The notes below the pieces were generated by a model, which worked only from the letters and a program-made list of their open reading frames with translations, searched no databases and was not told where the DNA came from. A DNA stretch of 10,800 nucleotides from Irineochytrium annulatum. Lineage: Eukaryota > Chytridiomycota > Chytridiomycetes > Chytridiales > Chytridiaceae. Location of the stretch: the NCBI GenBank assembly GCA_027600665.1, contig JADGJL010001037.1:1-10800 (forward strand), given 5' to 3'. Positions 6,916 to 10,800 of the stretch are shown here, piece by piece (the first letter of the stretch is position 1; the number at the start of each line of letters is the position of its first letter). The position numbers and the translations under genes were made by a program.

Positions 6916-9900
6916 TTAGTCTGCAAACTCGCCTATGTCGTCCTCGTCATCGGCCACCTGCGACAGCTGCACCCCTCCGTCCCTTTCTAAGTCCATCCGC
7001 GCCGTTTCCATTGTCTGCTCGTCCTCATGACATCCACCCGGATCGATATCCCGCTCGTCCCTGAGAGGTTCACTGGTCCGGAACGTCGAGTGCGCACCAA
7101 GGTAAGAATATCGCGTTAGCGACGACAGCATTTGCACGTCGTGTGGTTCTTTAAATTTGTCCGGCGGCATTTAGTTGCATTTCAAACTACAGGCACATAC
7201 GCATATTCATCTGTCGGGGCACAGCCTGGTGGATTTTGGCAATATACGGGATCATCTCGTGAGCGAGCACGGAGATGGGGTGGCTATCTGTGATTACTCG
7301 TTCAGCAAAAATAGTAAACCTAACTACAAATGCGAAGAAAAACTAACGTGATAGCGCAAATCCGTCCGCTTGGGTGAAATCATTCATCCTCCAATTTGAG
7401 GATTGGGATCTCAGCAGTCCTCTCGCGTTGCCGGTCTCCTTAATTACCTTGAACAAGCCCGGCACCTTCAGGGAGCCGAATTTCAGTGGGGGGGCTGGTC
7501 GGACACGCGAGAACATGATGCCACGCGACGCGATCGACGTCGCGTAGGATGAAATGATTGAGCGCTTCTACTCAGCTCGCGTTTTAGCCTATCACCACTC
7601 GATCGGCCAAAGTAAAACGATTGACCACCAACCTCCCAAGGGCCCATAACTGTGTCAGATATCGCCATGTAGTGCGACGCCGTGACACACTCTTCAATGT
7701 CCGTTAAATGACTCGGATAGTTCTCGAAGAGGTACATTGAGAACGCGCCCGCATCAAGATCGCATGCATCGTAAACATGCTGAGAGAAGTTGTGAGCAAT
7801 TAATTAACGCTACGAGGGTACTCCTCACCTCCGGATTGGACTTCGCCGGTGGCCGGTGATGCCGCTTCATAGAAGCGGGGAGATCGACTGTCGACTTAAC
7901 AGTTACGGTGTCCGCGGGCTTCCCGGGGAAGATGTCGCTGGCTTCGCTCGTGCCAATCCGTTTGCTCTGAAGGATTTTGCCGAGGGCGTGAAACACGTTC
8001 AGATTGACCTCTCGACCGCCGATGTAGTCTAAGCTGGACCGTAGCCTTAACGATGAAGACGCTTAAGTGCAAGGGAGCATGCTTACCTAATTGGAAAGCT
8101 CGCCTGCGAAACCGCGGCCTCCCCTTTCTTCCGCCGCTTCGACTTCGTCGGCACGGGTGGGAACCGATTCAGGCCGAGGCTAAAGAACTGAAGGGCGTTC
8201 AAGGCGCACCGGATATCGCCACCGCTTTGCCGCGCAATCTCCTCAACTTGGGCCTTCGTGACCAACTTCGAAACTCCGAGCCGTTCTGCGAACTTGTTCA
8301 GGAACCGTCCGAGGAAGACTACGCCTATCGAATTGAAGCTACGAATGGTCTATCAATAATACTCTACGAGTTGGTGAGAGCGCGCGATACGCATACCTTA
8401 TCTTCGTACAAGCGCCGCTAGACACGAGCTCTTCGGGTACTAGAGTGCGGAATGTGATTGGTAGCTCGTTGGAGTTATTGACCCAGGATTTGTCGCTCGA
8501 GGTCGGTGTGTCGGTGAGGATAATGACGACGGGGTAGAGTGATCGGGGGGAGTTGATGTAGTCGCGCAAGCAAGTTTGGAAGGCGCTTCGGGTGTGTACG
8601 TTTGATACATTCGGGAGGTCTTCGATAATAATGATCTTCGGACCATTGGTATTTGTAGCACCGGTAGTTGCTTCGTCGTCCTTGACGCTCAGCGACTCGA
8701 ACTGCAGACACGGGGTTTTCCGTGAAACGTTCAAGAATTCGACAAATATCTGCATTGGGGTCTTCTCGTCCGTTGGCGTCCACCCTAGAAAAAAAAATGA
8801 AATCAACAAAGCTGTTCAACGTTAATGTAGCAGCTCACCGCTCCTCTTATCCGTCGGATCGTAGAGCGGCTCTGCATCGAGTGCCTGCGAGTTAATGGGA
8901 TTGATCCATTCCAATATCTGACATCTTAATTCTCTCGCCAAAACGCGGACGACGGCCGTCTTCCCCGCTCCGGAAGGCCCGGTAAGAACAAGAATTCGGT
9001 TCTGCGTTGAAGTTGTATTCAGCAACTCTGTGAACGGCGCGAGGTACTCACCCTATGTCTCGAGCGATTTCCGCGCATGGCCGCCGCGAGCCACGACCGC
9101 ACCTCCGCCGTCTTCTTCTTGTTAACCCAAAGCTCGTCCTCCGTCTTCGGCTCAAACTTATCGATCCAAAGAGCCGTCTCGGCCGGTTGTTGAGACTTTT
9201 GCGGGTCCAGGGACGTCTGTGACAAAGATCCAAAATCCGAGCCCGTTTCGGGGATGATCCACCGCTTCAAGGAGGCCTGTGAAGGCTAGAGCGAAGTTCG
9301 CATGAGCAAAGTAAGGCGAAAGCCGGAAACTTTCGTTACCTGGCACACAGCTTGAGACGACGGTTGTCGGGAAGCCTGCGAGAGGTCCTCCATTCCATCG
9401 AAATCCGACTCTATATGATCCTTTTCCTCGTCCACGTCCACGGCCTGAGATGGCCGCCGGCGGCCCTTCGACTTCGCGGGCGGCTTAGCCTTCGCTGTGG
9501 GCTTTGCCCTCTGCGTCAACGTCCACTTCGGCGCCTGTGTCGACTGCGACTCCAATCCCTGCAATCCCAGCGCCAGCTTCCCTTCTCCCTTCGCCCTCAA
9601 AGCCCGGCTCCCCGCCGCCAAATCCGTCGCGCTCGTCCTCCTCCCATTCAGCGGCGCCAGCGTCCCGGCTGTCCGGAGCGATCCGGAGCTGCGCGATTCG
9701 CTCGCCGTCGTCTCGTCGACGGCGATGATCTCCATCGCCTTTGCGGATGAATGCGAGCTCGTCCTCCGTGACACGCCTTCCAGCTCCCCGCTGCCACCAT
9801 CCGTCGTCTCGTCATCACTATCTGACAGCACCAGTATAGCGCTCCTCTTCACGAGCGGTCGCGTAAGCATGTCCAACGAAGACCGGGCCCGCTTAAGCGT

Positions 9901-10179
9901 CGGTGCCGATTGCCGCTTCTTCGCCGGTTGGGAGCCACCGTTGCATGAAGAACCCGTCGCTCGGCTGAACTCTGCCTCTAAGGCGGACACCACAGCCCTG
10001 GTCTTCCTTTTCCGGTTGTTCGAAGGTGGCGGGTTCTCCGGTCTCGGCATCGCGTCCTCGCTGCTCTTCCGGAATAGCTGGGCTTGATCGAGCCCTCCCA
10101 GCTGCTGTTCCTCCTCGGCAAGGGCCAGGGCCAACGTTAGCGACTCGGCATCCATGTCCCCGTCCTCGACATCGCTCAT
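6916..10179 (-). CDS. rad17: Rad17/Rad24-type checkpoint clamp loader
   Basis: Large subunit of the RFC-like complex that loads the 9-1-1 clamp at damaged DNA in the nucleus. Exons in transcript order: 10179-9340, 9285-9052, 9001-8839, 8784-8397, 8338-8087, 8033-7829, 7779-7633, 7567-7348, 7287-7201, 7148-6916 (TAA). Introns are 49-65 bp, all GT-AG and in phase; 922 aa. Residues 1-280 are a low-complexity basic/Ser-rich tail. LWIDKFEPKTEDELWVNKKK (319-338) is the family opening. Walker A is GPSGAGKT (366-373, Lys372); ILEWINP follows; Walker B is IIIIEDLPN (463-471, Glu467-Asp468). GGDIR (581-585) matches the sensor-2 region and FHALGKILQSKR (about 640-651) is characteristic of Rad17. Basic KSKRRKK near 607 and an acidic end (DDEDDIGEFAD). 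Exon 2 could start at 9276 instead, losing three residues. No broken motif seen. Confidence 0.94.
8952..8980 (-). other. Walker A (P-loop) of the Rad17 AAA+ domain
   Basis: Exon 3 encodes LTGPSGAGKTAV, matching GXXGXGK[ST]. The conserved Lys and Thr for ATP phosphate binding are present, so the checkpoint clamp loader is predicted able to bind ATP. Confidence 0.9.
9247..9549 (-). other. SQ/TQ cluster region of Rad17
   Basis: Spanning exon 1 and the start of exon 2, residues 211-312 hold nine Ser-Gln or Thr-Gln pairs: 211, 214, 222, 244, 267, 275, 282, 302 and 311 (the last lies just beyond the left boundary given here). Regions with three or more such pairs in about 100 residues are typical of substrates of the ATM/ATR-family kinases. 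Rad17 proteins are known ATM/ATR substrates, though the mapped human sites are in the C-terminus. Confidence 0.7.
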
Positions 10180-10660
10180 GCTGGATCGCCGCGGCCAGGA
10201 GGCGACGGGGGCGTGGTCGAACTCGTATGTCCACTCTATATTGTAGTTGACAAACCACCATCCACCGTCCTTGACTCGCTGTTCTTGCTTTTGGGTTCAT
10301 ATATGCCTTAACGCTTTTTGAGCTGTCAAGCTAATTGTTATTTCCCAGTGAAGCATGTTCTTGTGGATGGCGTCTTTAGTCGCTGTTCGATGCACTATTT
10401 TCATTTCTGCCCTTGAACCAAATTATCGAGAAGCCCAGCGTATTCTTGCGCCTGTCTTCTGCGTATCCTCTCGCTTCCACAGCGCCGCGAAAACAATCCG
10501 CCGGTGGTAATTTTTATATGAATATGAACTCCAACAAAGATACTTGTACAGATAAGCTCACCATGTACGGTCCACATGACACTTGAAAAAAAAAATGATC
10601 AATACAATTAGTCTGACGCAAGAGTAAGGAGGGCAAAGCACTGCGCATTCCAACCAGCCC
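10180..10660. other. Spacer with rad17 promoter region
   Basis: These 480 bases upstream of the rad17 start codon contain no convincing coding frame. ATATAG on the minus strand near 10228-10233 is the only TATA-like element close to the ATG. An A10 run occurs near 10585-10594. No RNA gene or repeat was seen. If a minus-strand gene ends at 10661, its 3' UTR also falls here. Confidence 0.55.
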
Positions 10661-10784
10661 CTACCCTCTCGATCCCACCCGTGCTCTGACGGACAGCACC
10701 CGCACCAACGTCAGATCACCAAGTCCGGCAACAATCGATGCTCGGACCTTTTCTCGGTCGATGATGACGACATGTCCCCCCAGA
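10661..10784 (-). CDS. Candidate terminal exon of an unidentified minus-strand gene, partial
   Basis: The minus strand has an open frame of 40 codons ending in TAG at 10663-10661, reading GGHVVIIDREKVRASIVAG and then GLGDLTLVRVLSVRARVG. Its third positions favour G/C (GTC GTC ATC ATC GAC), unlike the flanking spacer. An acceptor-like GGCCAG ends at 10785; just upstream of it the same frame meets a TGA, so an intron would be required. I cannot name a family. It may be a chance frame. Confidence 0.28.
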
Positions 10785-10800
10785 CTGGCCCGTCAATATC

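Noticed and set aside
9276..9285. Alternative acceptor for rad17 exon 2 (CACAG ending at 9277)
   Set aside because: Both acceptors keep frame and differ by three residues; I chose the first AG after the branch-like site, but the other cannot be excluded.
9497..10087. 196-codon plus-strand ORF
   Set aside because: It is antisense to rad17 exon 1; the Ser/Arg/Pro-rich product is a shadow of the low-complexity exon.
1..10800. CRISPR array, tRNA, rRNA, transposase or secondary-metabolite cluster
   Set aside because: No regularly spaced repeats, cloverleaf-like boxes, transposase motifs or clustered biosynthetic domains were seen on either strand.

Overview
The window looks like nuclear DNA of a filamentous fungus, most likely a basidiomycete (Agaricomycotina-type). 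The coding exons are G+C-rich and the spacers are richer in A+T. The genes are cut by many very short GT-AG introns (49 to 90 bp). The gene content is fungal: a Zn(II)2Cys6 regulator, an S-adenosylmethionine decarboxylase with large inserts, and a Rad17/Rad24 checkpoint clamp loader. The basidiomycete assignment is an inference from intron density and size; no taxon-specific marker is present.

Layout from left to right. (1) Bases 1-3051, plus strand: a Zn(II)2Cys6 transcription factor whose 5' end lies outside the window. I resolve four exons, giving 937 visible residues: an acidic stretch, a zinc cluster, a coiled coil, a fungal_trans/MHR domain and a low-complexity C-terminus. (2) Bases 3052-3713: a spacer between convergent genes, holding both 3' UTRs. 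(3) Bases 3714-5716, minus strand: the S-adenosylmethionine decarboxylase proenzyme (five coding exons, 590 aa). Its leader of roughly 0.5 kb contains a likely UTR intron and a 48-codon upstream ORF, with a TATA-like box near 6255. (4) About 6230-6915: spacer with the decarboxylase promoter and the 3' UTR of the next gene. (5) Bases 6916-10179, minus strand: Rad17/Rad24 checkpoint protein, ten exons and 922 aa, with intact Walker A and B motifs and a long N-terminal tail rich in SQ/TQ sites. (6) Bases 10180-10800: rad17 promoter and possibly the last exon of another minus-strand gene entering from the right.

These are ordinary chromosomal housekeeping and regulatory genes, and nothing suggests that they form one pathway. 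The decarboxylase supplies decarboxylated SAM for spermidine and spermine synthesis, Rad17 loads the 9-1-1 clamp at damaged DNA, and the zinc-cluster protein has no identifiable target. I found no mobile element, tRNA, rRNA or CRISPR array. All splice coordinates were worked out by hand from GT-AG sites, reading phase and family resemblance; every internal junction of the two minus-strand genes keeps frame. The most interesting points are the dense SQ/TQ cluster and the SUMO- and ubiquitin-binding-like motifs in the Rad17 tail, and the uORF-bearing leader and disordered inserts of the decarboxylase.
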